The notes below the pieces were generated by a model, which made no database searches, was not told the DNA's origin, and worked only from the letters and a program-made list of their open reading frames with translations. A stretch of DNA of 64,000 bases from Actinomycetes bacterium. GTDB taxonomy: Bacteria; Actinomycetota; Acidimicrobiia; Acidimicrobiales; RAAP-2. Location: the NCBI GenBank assembly GCA_021791615.1, contig JAJYWG010000254.1:1-64000 (forward strand). The letters are read 5' to 3'. Of the stretch, positions 7,967 to 16,869 are shown in pieces. Both the position numbers and the translations under genes were made by a program. Position 1 is the first letter of the stretch. Each line of letters starts with the position of its first letter.

Positions 7967-7982
7967 AACATTGAGAAATGTT
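7967..7982. promoter_or_regulatory. Inverted repeat AACATT-GAGA-AATGTT in AT-rich spacer
   Basis: Perfect 6-4-6 inverted repeat in an AT-rich patch (about 7930-7990) that contrasts with the surrounding GC-rich DNA. It lies about 110 bp upstream of the DUF35 start on the minus strand. It could be an operator or part of a promoter for the DUF35-Ltp pair. It does not match the TGACA dyads. Confidence 0.4.
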
Positions 7983-8007
7983 TCACAAGCAGGGACAACA
8001 GCCGCGC

Positions 8008-9567
8008 TCACTCGGCATCGGGCTCTGCTCCCGCGCCAGGCCCCCCTTCCGGACCCGGTCCGGATGTCGACGACGGCGAGGCCACCATGTCCTCGAGCGC
8101 CCGGCGATCCACCTTGTCCATCGCCGTGAGCGGGAGCCGGTCGACGACGAGCAGGTCGTCAGGCAGCTTGTAGCGCGCCAGGCGCTCGGCGGCGAACGAC
8201 CGAAGCCGGTCCAATGTGGGTGCAGGACAGCCCGAGCGAGGCACCACGACCGCCACACCGACCTCTCCCATCACCGGGTCGGCCCGACCCACGAGTGCCG
8301 CCGCCGCCACGTCGGGGTGATCGCTCAATACCGCTTCGACTTCGATCGGGTGGATGTTGTTGCCGCCCCGCACGATGCGCTCGGTGGCCCGCCCGGCCAG
8401 GCGCAGCCTGCCGCGCTCGTCCACCCAACCGAGGTCACCGGTGCGAACACCGTCGTCCACGAGGGCAGCCGCAGTGGCCTCGGGGGCACGCCAGTACCCG
8501 CTCATCACGGCCGGCGACGAGAGCACCACTTCGCCGACCTCGCCGGGAGGAAGGGGATCGCCGTGCGCGTCGACGATCCGCAGGGACACTCCCGGCTGCG
8601 GACGCCCCACGCTGAGCTCGGCGTCCTCAAGCGGATCGTCGAACGCCGTCCCGGTGCCGATCCCGGCCTCGGTGCACGAGAAACGCACGGCGAGCGGGAC
8701 ATTGAACTGCTGGCGAGCCTCGCGCACCAGCGCCGGTGGGGCCGGACCACCACCGATCACGATCGCTCGCAGCCGCGACAGGTCGTAACGGCCAAGGTCC
8801 GGCTCGCGCAGCATGAGGGCGAGCTGGGTGGGCACGCCACCGAGCACGGTGACCCCCAGCTCGGCCATCTGCCGGAGGGCGCCGGCCGCCGTCCATGATC
8901 CGCTCACGTACAAGGTGGCGCCTCGCCGGAGGTTGCCGGCCCATTTGGTCATGGGTCCCAAGTGCGCGAGCGCGGGACCGGCCAGTACCGGTCCGCCGCC
9001 TCCCCAGGCTGGACCGACGTCGGTCTCGGTGATGAACTCGAGCTGGCGGCTGGCGAAGACGGCCCCTTTTGGGGTCCCGGTCGTGCCTGACGTGCATACG
9101 ATCACGACAGGACGATCCGGCTCGTCGGCAAGCGGCGGCACGCCACCGCAGGCTCGGACCTCTTCGAGCATGGAGGTGGCCGACGTCGCCGGTTCGACCA
9201 GCACCACTCGGCCGGTGTCGAGGGTCGCGCCAAAGGTCTCGGCGAGGGCGGGCGTCGACACGATCCAACGTGGAAAGAGCGACGCGAGGACCTTGCGCTG
9301 CTCGACCGGGGAAAGCCTGGGGTTCACCGCAGCGGTGATCCCGCCCAACTTCGCGACAGCCGCATAGACGACGAAATGCTCAGGCGATGCCGGCAGCACC
9401 AGGGCGACCACGTCGCCCTGGTGCACCCCGCGCTCGGCGAGACCGGCGGCAACCTCGTCGGAGAGCCGGGCCAGATCGTCGAACCCGAGCGACCACCCCT
9501 CCTCGGCCACCAGAGCCGGGCGGCTGCCGAACCTCTGCGCCGCCTCGGTGACGGTCTGGGACAGCAT
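8008..9567 (-). CDS. AMP-forming acyl-CoA synthetase (fatty-acid-CoA ligase-like)
   Basis: Adenylate-forming ligase of 519 residues that would activate a carboxylic acid to its CoA thioester with ATP. Motifs are VCTSGTTGTPKGAVF (phosphate loop), FSCTEAGIGTG (adenine-binding region), VRTGDLGWVDERGRL, and the terminal hinge and Lys block LTAMDKVDRRAL, where the usual GK is DK-VD: the catalytic Lys of the PTGKVDR motif appears to be the K in MDKVDR. The C-terminal 25 residues are Gly/Pro-rich and probably disordered. It starts 12 bp after the aldehyde dehydrogenase stop and is therefore in the same operon. Substrate not predictable. Confidence 0.88.
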   Translation of the reverse strand: MLSQTVTEAAQRFGSRPALVAEEGWSLGFDDLARLSDEVAAGLAERGVHQGDVVALVLPASPEHFVVYAAVAKLGGITAAVNPRLSPVEQRKVLASLFPRWIVSTPALAETFGATLDTGRVVLVEPATSATSMLEEVRACGGVPPLADEPDRPVVIVCTSGTTGTPKGAVFASRQLEFITETDVGPAWGGGGPVLAGPALAHLGPMTKWAGNLRRGATLYVSGSWTAAGALRQMAELGVTVLGGVPTQLALMLREPDLGRYDLSRLRAIVIGGGPAPPALVREARQQFNVPLAVRFSCTEAGIGTGTAFDDPLEDAELSVGRPQPGVSLRIVDAHGDPLPPGEVGEVVLSSPAVMSGYWRAPEATAAALVDDGVRTGDLGWVDERGRLRLAGRATERIVRGGNNIHPIEVEAVLSDHPDVAAAALVGRADPVMGEVGVAVVVPRSGCPAPTLDRLRSFAAERLARYKLPDDLLVVDRLPLTAMDKVDRRALEDMVASPSSTSGPGPEGGPGAGAEPDAE

Positions 9568-9579
9568 TGCCAGGGCCTG

Positions 9580-11094
9580 CTAGCCGTCCAGCCCCACGAT
9601 GACCGACTTGGTCTCGGTGAACGCCTCGATGGAACCCCAGCCCCCTTCCCGGCCAAGGCCGGAGGTCTTGTACCCGCCGAAGGGAGCATTCGGCATCAAG
9701 GTGTACTCGTTCACCCCCACCGTGCCGGCACGGACTGCCCTGGCCACTCGGAACGCCCGGGCGATGTTGGTCGTGTAGACCCCGGCTCCCAACCCGTACT
9801 GGGTGTCGTTGGCGATGCGGATCGCGTCCGCCTCGTCCTCGAAGGGCATGGCCACCAGGACCGGGCCGAACACTTCGTCCCGGGCCACCGACATGGTGTT
9901 GTCGACGTCGGCGAAAAGGGTCGGGTTGACGAAATTCCCCTGCGCGAGGTCACCTCCCGGGCGGTCGCCCCCGCAGACCAGCCGGGCACCCTCTGATGGC
10001 GCCCGCTCGATGAACCCGAGCACCCGCTCGAGCTGGCGCTGGTTGATGATGGCTCCCGACGTGGTGGACGGATCGAAAGGATCGCCGAACGCAACCATGC
10101 CGGTCAGCCCGGCTGCCGCCTCGATGAAGGCGTCGTACACCGAACGCTGGACGAGCGACCTGGTCTGGCAGACGCAGCCTTGCCCGGACACCCCCATCGA
10201 CACCATCCCCATGGCCACCATGGCCGCGCCTTCCACGCTGGCGGCATCGTCGAACACGATGCTGGGGCTCTTGCCACCCAGCTCGAGCGTCACCCGCTTG
10301 ATCCCGTCCCCGCTGGCCGCGAGGATCCTGGCGCCCACAGCCCGGCTCCCGGTGAAAGTGACCTTGTCCACCCCGGGGTGGGTGATGAGGGCCTCACCGG
10401 TCGGGTCTCCGGGGCCGGGCACGAGGTTGAACACCCCTGCGGGCACGCCGGCCTCCTCGACGAGCTCAGTCAGGCGCAGCGAAGTCAGCGCGGCGTACTC
10501 CGAAGGCTTGAGGACCACGGTGCACCCGGTGGCGAGCGCGGGGGCGACTTTCTGGGCGAAGAGCATCATCGGGGCGTTCCAGGGGATGACGGCCGCCACC
10601 ACACCCACCGGCTCTCGGAACGTCATGACTTGGACGTCGGCCCCGGTGGGCGACGGCTCGTACGTCGGGAACGTCTCGCCGCAGATCTTGTCGATCCAGC
10701 CGGCATGGTGGTCGAATATCGCCGCCGCCATGGCGCTGGAGACGACGGCCATCGAGCTGAACGAGACAGGCATCCCGTTCTCCAGGGTCTGCAGCCGGTT
10801 CAGCTCGTCACCGTGGTCGGCGATGAGGGAGACCAGACGCTGGAGAATGGCCTTGCGGTCCTTGGCATGCATCCGGGGCCACGGACCCTCGTCGAACGCT
10901 CGGCGGGCTGCGCGCACCGCGCGGTCCACGTCGTCGGCCGAGCCGACGGCGAACGTGGTGACCACCTCGTTGGTCGCGGGGTTCACCTGCTCCCACGTCC
11001 CTCCGTCGGACGCGTCGCACCACGCGCCGTCGACGTACAGGCGCCCAGGCTTCACCCCGAGCCGGTCCCTCTCCCCTAGCACGGTCATCGTCAT
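9580..11094 (-). CDS. Aldehyde dehydrogenase family protein
   Basis: NAD(P)-dependent aldehyde dehydrogenase of 504 residues; the ATG at 11094 is chosen over the longer open frame because GGAAGGGAGA lies just upstream and homology (KPGRLYVDGAW) starts here. The cofactor and active-site landmarks are PWNAPMMLFAQKVAPALATG, FTGSRAVG, the general base in TLELGGKSP, the catalytic Cys in GQGCVCQTRS and the DEVFGPVL block. It would oxidise an aldehyde to the acid that the next gene (the ligase at 8008, 12 bp downstream) can activate, a sensible alcohol/aldehyde-to-CoA route after P450 or alcohol oxidation. It follows the ACAD at 11192 by 97 bp. Confidence 0.9.
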   Translation of the reverse strand: MTMTVLGERDRLGVKPGRLYVDGAWCDASDGGTWEQVNPATNEVVTTFAVGSADDVDRAVRAARRAFDEGPWPRMHAKDRKAILQRLVSLIADHGDELNRLQTLENGMPVSFSSMAVVSSAMAAAIFDHHAGWIDKICGETFPTYEPSPTGADVQVMTFREPVGVVAAVIPWNAPMMLFAQKVAPALATGCTVVLKPSEYAALTSLRLTELVEEAGVPAGVFNLVPGPGDPTGEALITHPGVDKVTFTGSRAVGARILAASGDGIKRVTLELGGKSPSIVFDDAASVEGAAMVAMGMVSMGVSGQGCVCQTRSLVQRSVYDAFIEAAAGLTGMVAFGDPFDPSTTSGAIINQRQLERVLGFIERAPSEGARLVCGGDRPGGDLAQGNFVNPTLFADVDNTMSVARDEVFGPVLVAMPFEDEADAIRIANDTQYGLGAGVYTTNIARAFRVARAVRAGTVGVNEYTLMPNAPFGGYKTSGLGREGGWGSIEAFTETKSVIVGLDG

Positions 11095-11191
11095 CGTGGC
11101 TCTCCCTTCCTCTCGATCACCCCGCAGGGCACGCTTCGTCCCGGCCGGTACCGGCACCTGGCTCCACCCGGCAGTCGCGGGCGAGCGCTGC

Positions 11192-12448
11192 TCACGACCT
11201 CGGCATTCCCAGTACCCGCTCGGCGATGATGTTGCGCTGGATCTCCGAGGTCCCCCCGGCGATGGTCCCGGCGAACGACCGGAGGTACTGCGCGGCCCAG
11301 GGACCGTCGGCGAACGGCGCGGTGAGCGCCACGTCCACCGGCGCCGGGCCGTAGCGATCCAAGTCGAAGTCGGTACGCCGGTTCGGGCCCGGCCCGTCCA
11401 AGTCCAGACCACCGGCGCCGAGCGCTTCGAAGCCCAGGAGCGTGGCTCGCCGCTCGGCCTCGCTCGTGAACAGCTTCAGGATCACGTGCTCGGGAGGCAT
11501 CTCGCCGCGGCGGGCCTTGGCGAACCCGCGATAGCCCAGGCACCGCATCGCCCGGGCATCCATGGCGAGCTCGGCCAGCGCGTCGGCGAACCGCGGGTCC
11601 TCCCCCACAAGGCGTCCGTCTCCTCCGTCACGTCCTGCCATGCGGAGCAGTCCTTCGACCGCCCGGTCGAACGTGGCCACGTTCATGATCCACAGCATCG
11701 CCCGCTCGTGGCGGAGCGAGCCCTGGGCCAGCGCCCACCCGCCATGCAGCTCGCCGACCAGGTTCTCCGCGGGGACTTCGACGTCGGTGAAGAACACTTC
11801 GTTGAAATCTGCGTGGCGGGGATCGGTGAGCTCGGGCAGCGGGCGGCACTCGATCCCCGGGGTGCGCATGTCCACGATGAGGATGCTGATGCCGCGGTGC
11901 TTCGGGGCGTCGGGATCCGTGCGGACGTAGCACATGCACAGGTCTGCCTCGTGGGCACCTGACGTCCAGACCTTCTGCCCGTTCACCACGAATCGATCGC
12001 CACGGCGCTCGGCCCTGGTCGACAGCGACGCCAAGTCGCTCCCCGCGTCAGGCTCGCTCATGCCCACACACCACGTGACCTCGCCGCGCAAGGTCGGGAT
12101 GGCGAACCGCTCCCGTTGCTCTTCGGTGCCGAAATCGATGATCGATGCGGCGCAGATCGACAGTCCCTGCGGGTTCAGCGCACGCGGGACCTGCCGCTCG
12201 GCCACCACTTCGAAGTACGTCATCTGCTCTTCGGGAGTGGCGTTGCGGCCTCCCAGCTCCGGTGGCCAACCCGGCACCAGCCAACCGTTCTCGAACAGGT
12301 CGCGCTGCCAGGCCCGTGCCCAGTCCGGGAGGTGGGCCGAGGAGCGACGGGCCTCGGTCATCACGTCAGGAGAAGGCATGTGCCGATCGAGCCAGTGCTC
12401 GAACTCGCGGCGGAATTCGCTGAGGTGCTCGTCGGGCGCGAGACGCAT
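11192..12448 (-). CDS. Acyl-CoA dehydrogenase, FadE type with GGTSEIQR C-terminus
   Basis: Acyl-CoA dehydrogenase of 418 residues. Landmarks are CVGMSEPDAGSDLASL, KVWTSGAHEADLCMCY, DFNEVFFTDVEVPAENLVG and TIAGGTSEIQRNIIAERVLG. The classical YEGT glutamate is replaced by Gly. It has the beta-like ending, with no adjacent alpha-like gene, so it may be homomeric or pair with a subunit elsewhere. The ATG has no Shine-Dalgarno but a CATAGT element six bases upstream, consistent with a leaderless mRNA. A TGACA-N4-TGTCA dyad (12459-12472) overlaps that promoter, so this gene probably begins a repressed transcription unit running to 6208. Confidence 0.9.
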   Translation of the reverse strand: MRLAPDEHLSEFRREFEHWLDRHMPSPDVMTEARRSSAHLPDWARAWQRDLFENGWLVPGWPPELGGRNATPEEQMTYFEVVAERQVPRALNPQGLSICAASIIDFGTEEQRERFAIPTLRGEVTWCVGMSEPDAGSDLASLSTRAERRGDRFVVNGQKVWTSGAHEADLCMCYVRTDPDAPKHRGISILIVDMRTPGIECRPLPELTDPRHADFNEVFFTDVEVPAENLVGELHGGWALAQGSLRHERAMLWIMNVATFDRAVEGLLRMAGRDGGDGRLVGEDPRFADALAELAMDARAMRCLGYRGFAKARRGEMPPEHVILKLFTSEAERRATLLGFEALGAGGLDLDGPGPNRRTDFDLDRYGPAPVDVALTAPFADGPWAAQYLRSFAGTIAGGTSEIQRNIIAERVLGMPRS

Positions 12449-12458
12449 GGGGAAACTA

Positions 12459-12472
12459 TGACACGTCTGTCA
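12459..12472. promoter_or_regulatory. Operator-like dyad TGACA-CGTC-TGTCA (site 2)
   Basis: Perfect 5-4-5 dyad whose edge is 10 bp upstream of the ACAD start at 12448. On the minus strand the end of the dyad merges with the putative -10 element CATAGT. The stop codon of the upstream AhpD-like gene lies inside it. Confidence 0.7.
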
Positions 12473-12988
12473 GGTCGGGCGGACTGAGCCGCCGGCGCCC
12501 TCGGCTGTGTCGTCGGTGCGTGCCAGTGCGGCGCCTCGCTTGAATCCCCGCCGGGCCGCCGGGAGCGCTTCGACCGCAAGGAGGATCCCGAATGCCGGCT
12601 CGGTGAGCAGGATCGATCCGGCGATCTCGTCCCAGGTGGCTCCGACCTCGGCTGCCAGCATGGCGTGGCGCTCGATCCCCCCGGCCTGGCGCAAGATCAC
12701 CGTGCACACCATCCGAATCAGCTCGTGGGTCTTGCGGTCCGGCGCCCGCAGCGAGTCGATGGCCGACATCCACGCGTTCTGCGCCTGCTGGACGGCGGGC
12801 GCCCACTCGTGGAGGTAGCGCTCCGAGGGAAAGGGCCAGACATCGGGGTCCGCTGCCCCGCCTGTCCTCGCGCCAACGTCGGCCGGGTCGTCCCCGCCGC
12901 TCGGGAGGCCGGCCGCGGCGGCCGCCTGGGTGGTGTCGGGATCGCCGTCGCGTCGGCCGCGTTGCCCGGGCGTCACGTCGGGCACCAT
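12470..12988 (-). CDS. Carboxymuconolactone decarboxylase / AhpD-like protein
   Basis: Predicted 172-residue protein from the ATG at 12988, preceded by GGCAGGGACA. The C-terminal 110 residues carry the AhpD-like helical fold signature (TLRAPDRKTHELI-type helix here as SLRAPDRKTHELIRMV, then QAGGIERHAMLAAEVGATWDEIA). The Cys-x-x-Cys pair of peroxidase-active AhpD is absent; only one Cys (in MVCTVIL) is near. The first 60 residues are low-complexity and may be disordered or partly non-coding. Role unknown; members of this family in catabolic clusters are often ring-cleavage decarboxylases or stress proteins. It ends in the operator of the next gene and follows the fused ACAD by 109 bp. Confidence 0.7.
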   Translation of the reverse strand: MVPDVTPGQRGRRDGDPDTTQAAAAAGLPSGGDDPADVGARTGGAADPDVWPFPSERYLHEWAPAVQQAQNAWMSAIDSLRAPDRKTHELIRMVCTVILRQAGGIERHAMLAAEVGATWDEIAGSILLTEPAFGILLAVEALPAARRGFKRGAALARTDDTAEGAGGSVRPT

Positions 12989-13097
12989 ACCGTCTGTCCC
13001 TGCCTGTGCCGCGGCCTGTGGCCACTCCCGGCCGCTGCACGAGAGCCTCCGCGTTCCGCGGGGCAAGTCCTCGCCGCCGACGGCGGTTCTGTCGTGC

Positions 13098-15371
13098 TCA
13101 TGCGCCTGGCTCAGGATCGCGAGGCTGACCCAGGATGCGCTCGGCCAGCACGTTGCGCTGGACTTCGCTCGTCCCTCCGGCAATGGTGAGGCATCGGGTG
13201 ACGAGAAAGCCACGGCCCCATCGCTCGGCGCGGCCTTCCATCGTGGCGCCCTCGGCCCCCTGGAACGCCAGGCCCATCTCCTGGACCCGCTGCTCGTGCT
13301 CGGCGCCAAGGAGCTTGCGGACGCTCGACCCGGCGCCGGGCTCGAGCCCCGACAGCGATCGCAAGGTGGTGCGCTGGCCGAGGAGCTGGATCGACTGCGC
13401 TTCGGCCAGGAGGCCCCCCACGTCCACCGTCGCGGCCGGAGGGGCTGTGGCGCCCAGCTCGCCCAGACGGCGCAGCACCGACTCCACCCCGATGCCGAAG
13501 GTCGCTCCCGATGACAGGGAGACGCGCTCGTTGGTGAGCGTGGTCCGGCCGATCGCCCACCCCTCGCCCGGCGCCCCGACCACGCAGTCGTCGGGAACGA
13601 AAACGTCGGTGAGGAACACCTCGTTGAACATCGCGTCCCCGGTGAGCTCGCGGAGCGGTCGTACGTCGACACCGTCGCTCTTCATGTCCACGAGGAAGTA
13701 CGTGATCCCGGCATGCTTGGGCGCCTCCGGGTCGGTGCGGGCCAGGCAGATGCCCCAGTCGGCCACCTGGGCCATCGAGGTCCAGACCTTCTGGCCGGTG
13801 AGGCGCCACCCGCCCTCGACGCGCTCGGCCCGAGTGGAGAGACCGGCCAGGTCCGACCCCGCTCCCGGCTCGCTGAACAACTGACACCAGGTGATCTCGC
13901 CGAGCATCGTGGGGCGCACCCATCGCTCCTGTTGCGCCGCAGTGCCGTGGGCGATGAGCGTCGGCAGGGCCCAGGCCCCGACCGCGAGCCCGGGCCGGTG
14001 GATCCCGGCCGCAGTCAGCTCCTCGTCGATCACGAGCTGCTCGAGCGGCGACGCGTCCCGCCCCCACGGCTTGGGCCAGTGGGGCGCCAGCAACCCGCTG
14101 TCGACCAGGAAGCGCCGCTGCTCGTCTCCGCTGAGCGCTGCGGCTTCAGCGACCAGGGCTGCCATCTCCTCTCGGACGCCTTCGGCTTCGTCCGGGAGCT
14201 CGGCGACGAGCGGCCGGCGCACGCCGTTGAGCGCTTCGGCGGCCACTTGCTCCCGCCACCGGGCCGGTTCGCCGAGAAGCTGGCGAGTGGCCATGGCCCG
14301 GCGGAGGTACAGGTGCGCGTCGTGCTCCCACGTGAACCCGATGCCGCCCAGGATCTGCACGCACCCTTTCGCGCACTCAGCGAAGCCGTCGGGCACCACG
14401 GAGCCGGCCACGGCCGCCGCCAGCCGACGTGGCCGATGCTCTTGGGCCCCGGGGTCCACCCCGACGAGCTCGGGACCCCAGGCGGCAGCGGCGTCCCACA
14501 CCACGGCGTCGGCCTGCTCGACGGTGACCAGCATGTCGGCCAATCGGTGCTTTACCGCCTGGAACTGCCCGATAGGACGGCCAAACTGGACACGCTGGGT
14601 CGCGTACTGCGATGCCGTGTCCACGCACCAGCGGGCGCCACCGGCCGACTCGGCGGCTGCCATCACGACTGCGAGCTCTCGGACCGTTGCTGAGTCCAGC
14701 GTCCCGAGCACCCGGTGCGCGGGGACCCGCGCGGCGTCGACGTGCACCCGGGCGAGAGGACGGGTCTGGTCGAGCGCAAGGACCGGCGTCACCACGACTC
14801 CCGGCCCGTGCACATCCAGAACGCACCACCGCTTGTCGCCGAGCGGGGCCAGCAGCCATCGAGCTGTCGGCCCGCCCAACACCGGGTGAAGCTCCCCGGA
14901 CACCTCGAGGCCGCCGGACGAGCCGTCTTGGTCGTGGCGCAGCACTGCACTCCCCAAGAAGACCGCTGCAGGAGTGTCTCCTGCCGCGATGCCCGGCAAC
15001 AGCTCGGCCCGGGCCTCGTCGCTGCCGGCCAGCTCCAGCGCGGCCGACGTCACGACGGTCGGCAGCAGCGGGCCAGGCAGCAGCGCCCGACCCAGCTCCT
15101 CGAGCACCACCACCAGTTCGGGCAGGCCGAACCCCTGTCCCCCGTACTCCTCTGCCACGTGGAGGCCGAGCCACCCCTGCGCACGCAGCTCGTCCCAGGG
15201 AGTCGGTGGTACGACATGATCCTCACCGGCACCCCCGACAAGGTCGCCGACGGGTGCTTCGCCCGGCAGCGTCAGGCACGCGCGGGGCACCGAAGGCGGG
15301 CAGTACACCTCGGCCCACCGCCGGACGGCACGGCGGAGGTCTTCATGCTCGTTGCTCACCCCGATCGGCAT
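13098..15371 (-). CDS. Double-length acyl-CoA dehydrogenase (two fused FadE domains)
   Basis: Protein of 757 residues, about twice a normal ACAD. Residues about 1-380 are an alpha-like domain ending GGIGFTWEHDAHLYLRR; residues about 390-757 are a beta-like domain with CQLFSEPGAGSDLAGLS, KVWTSMAQVADWGICLAR and IAGGTSEVQRNVLAERILG. It therefore joins the two subunit classes that are separate genes elsewhere in this window. Mycobacterial FadE34 and FadE6 have this double organisation at about 710-730 residues, and FadE34 acts on a steroid C5 side chain. The ATG at 15371 follows the ferredoxin stop by two bases; the frame extends further upstream but only into the ferredoxin gene region. Likely cytoplasmic FAD enzyme of side-chain or ring-fragment oxidation. 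Confidence 0.9.
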   Translation of the reverse strand: MPIGVSNEHEDLRRAVRRWAEVYCPPSVPRACLTLPGEAPVGDLVGGAGEDHVVPPTPWDELRAQGWLGLHVAEEYGGQGFGLPELVVVLEELGRALLPGPLLPTVVTSAALELAGSDEARAELLPGIAAGDTPAAVFLGSAVLRHDQDGSSGGLEVSGELHPVLGGPTARWLLAPLGDKRWCVLDVHGPGVVVTPVLALDQTRPLARVHVDAARVPAHRVLGTLDSATVRELAVVMAAAESAGGARWCVDTASQYATQRVQFGRPIGQFQAVKHRLADMLVTVEQADAVVWDAAAAWGPELVGVDPGAQEHRPRRLAAAVAGSVVPDGFAECAKGCVQILGGIGFTWEHDAHLYLRRAMATRQLLGEPARWREQVAAEALNGVRRPLVAELPDEAEGVREEMAALVAEAAALSGDEQRRFLVDSGLLAPHWPKPWGRDASPLEQLVIDEELTAAGIHRPGLAVGAWALPTLIAHGTAAQQERWVRPTMLGEITWCQLFSEPGAGSDLAGLSTRAERVEGGWRLTGQKVWTSMAQVADWGICLARTDPEAPKHAGITYFLVDMKSDGVDVRPLRELTGDAMFNEVFLTDVFVPDDCVVGAPGEGWAIGRTTLTNERVSLSSGATFGIGVESVLRRLGELGATAPPAATVDVGGLLAEAQSIQLLGQRTTLRSLSGLEPGAGSSVRKLLGAEHEQRVQEMGLAFQGAEGATMEGRAERWGRGFLVTRCLTIAGGTSEVQRNVLAERILGQPRDPEPGA

Positions 15372-15373
15372 GG

Positions 15374-15601
15374 TCAGGGTGCTCCGGTGTCGATCCGGCG
15401 ACCGTTGCGCCAAAGCGAGATTGCCCCCACTGGACACCCGCCGGCCACCACGAGAAGGCGCTCCTCGTCGGTCGCCTCGGGGTCGAGCACGCAGGACCGT
15501 CCGTCGTCGTCGAGGTCGAAGCTCGACGACGCCCAGAACACGCAGTTCCCCGAGCCCATGCACACCTCCTTGTCGACACGGATCTCTATGCCGTGCGCCA
15601 C
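15374..15601 (-). CDS. 3Fe-4S ferredoxin (P450-type redox partner)
   Basis: Small ferredoxin of 75 residues. The GTG at 15601 is chosen because AGAGGAGG lies seven bases upstream; the longer frame to 15661 would be unusual. The cluster ligands read C-MGSGN-C near residues 14-20 and GGCPVGAI near 53-60, giving three main cysteines plus CP as in single 3Fe-4S ferredoxins of about 64 residues. Such proteins deliver electrons to bacterial cytochromes P450; the P450 gene is two genes upstream in the same minus-strand run. The C-terminal SLWRNGRRIDTGAP is basic. No reductase gene is visible in the window. Confidence 0.9.
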   Translation of the reverse strand: MAHGIEIRVDKEVCMGSGNCVFWASSSFDLDDDGRSCVLDPEATDEERLLVVAGGCPVGAISLWRNGRRIDTGAP

Positions 15602-15660
15602 TGGTTCGCCTCCTCTGCTCTTCGCGTGCTCATCACACCTGGCCGTCTCGCCGTGCGCCA

Positions 15661-16809
15661 TCAGCCCCGGAGGACGAGCGCACTGGTCGGCACCCCTTCA
15701 CCCGAGGTGACCAGGCACGCACGGGCGTCGGGCACCTGGCTCGTGGACGTTCCGCGGATCTGCCGCACTCCTTCGGTGATGAGGTTGTAGCCGTGGACGT
15801 AGGCCTCGGACAAACCGCCACCTGAGGTGTTCACCGGGAGCCGCCCTCCGTCCCAGCGAAGTCCTCCGTCGGCGACGAAGTCCGGCGCCTCGCCGCGCCC
15901 GCAGAAGCCGTAGCCTTCCAGGGAGAGCAGGATGAGGGGCGTGAATGCGTCGTAGATCTGGGCTACGTCGATGTCCTCGGGGCCCAGCTCGGAGCGGGCC
16001 CACAGCTTGGCGGCACACGCCCAAGCCGGGCCGGTCAGCGGGTCCTCGCAGAAGTAGTTCACCATCGACTCGTGCTGGCGGGGGAGCCCTTGGGCGAACG
16101 CGTGGATGTACGCCGGCGGGTGGGGGCAGTCGGCCGCCCGGTCGGCGCCGACGACCACGACCGCAAGCGCGCCGTCGGTCTCGAGGCAGTTGTCGAACAG
16201 GCAGAGGGGCTCGGAGATCCATCTGGCATTCATGTAGTCGTCCATGGTCATCGGCTTGCCGCTCATGAGCGCGAGCGGGTTCCTCTCCGCATGGCTGCGC
16301 ACCGCAGTCGCCACCTCACCCAGGGCGCGCCGCGTCGCGCCGTACTCGTGCATGTAGCGGCGAGTCAGCATCGCCACCTCGTCGACCGGTCGGAGCAAGC
16401 CGAACGGCCGGGTCCACTGCCCGGGGATCGGCAGGCGCGCCGGGGCAGCCGCCCAGGGCCTGCTGCCGCGAGCGCCGCGCTTGCGCGAGCGCCACGCCAC
16501 CACGACGTCTGCTTGCTTGGTGGCGACCGCCATCGCCGCATGGCCGACCGTGGCGCACCCGGCGCCGCCGCCATAGCCGACCTGGGAGAAGAAAGTGATG
16601 TCCCCGGCCCCGATCGTCTTTGCCAGCGCGACCTCCTCGGTCGTCTCCGAGGTGAACGAGCACAGCCCGTCGACGTCGCTCGGTTCGATCCCGGCATCGC
16701 GCAGCGCCGCGAGGACGGCCGTCGCCGCCAGCTCGGGCTCGGGCTCACTGAGCTGCTTGCCGAACGCCGTCTGGCCGATCCCGACGATCGCCGCTGCGTC
16801 TCTCACCAC
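15661..16809 (-). CDS. Thiolase-like lipid-transfer protein (Ltp family)
   Basis: Thiolase-fold protein of 382 residues from a GTG at 16809 (a second GTG at 16806 is equivalent). The nucleophile region reads YGGGAGCATVGHAAMAV, so a Cys is kept; the catalytic-loop region AQIYDAFTPLILLSLEGYGFCG carries the Tyr-Asp-Ala-Phe seen in Ltp aldolases; the C-terminus has NTSGGGLSEAYVHG in place of the GHP of true thiolases. It is therefore more likely an Ltp3/Ltp4-like protein or retro-aldolase than a standard beta-ketothiolase. It sits between the P450 (60 bp upstream) and the ferredoxin (59 bp downstream), suggesting one pathway. Confidence 0.85.
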   Translation of the reverse strand: MVRDAAAIVGIGQTAFGKQLSEPEPELAATAVLAALRDAGIEPSDVDGLCSFTSETTEEVALAKTIGAGDITFFSQVGYGGGAGCATVGHAAMAVATKQADVVVAWRSRKRGARGSRPWAAAPARLPIPGQWTRPFGLLRPVDEVAMLTRRYMHEYGATRRALGEVATAVRSHAERNPLALMSGKPMTMDDYMNARWISEPLCLFDNCLETDGALAVVVVGADRAADCPHPPAYIHAFAQGLPRQHESMVNYFCEDPLTGPAWACAAKLWARSELGPEDIDVAQIYDAFTPLILLSLEGYGFCGRGEAPDFVADGGLRWDGGRLPVNTSGGGLSEAYVHGYNLITEGVRQIRGTSTSQVPDARACLVTSGEGVPTSALVLRG

Positions 16810-16869
16810 GCCGCAGAGGTGCTCATGAGCAACCGGATCCTCGCCCCTCTCCCACCGTTGCCGGTGGCC

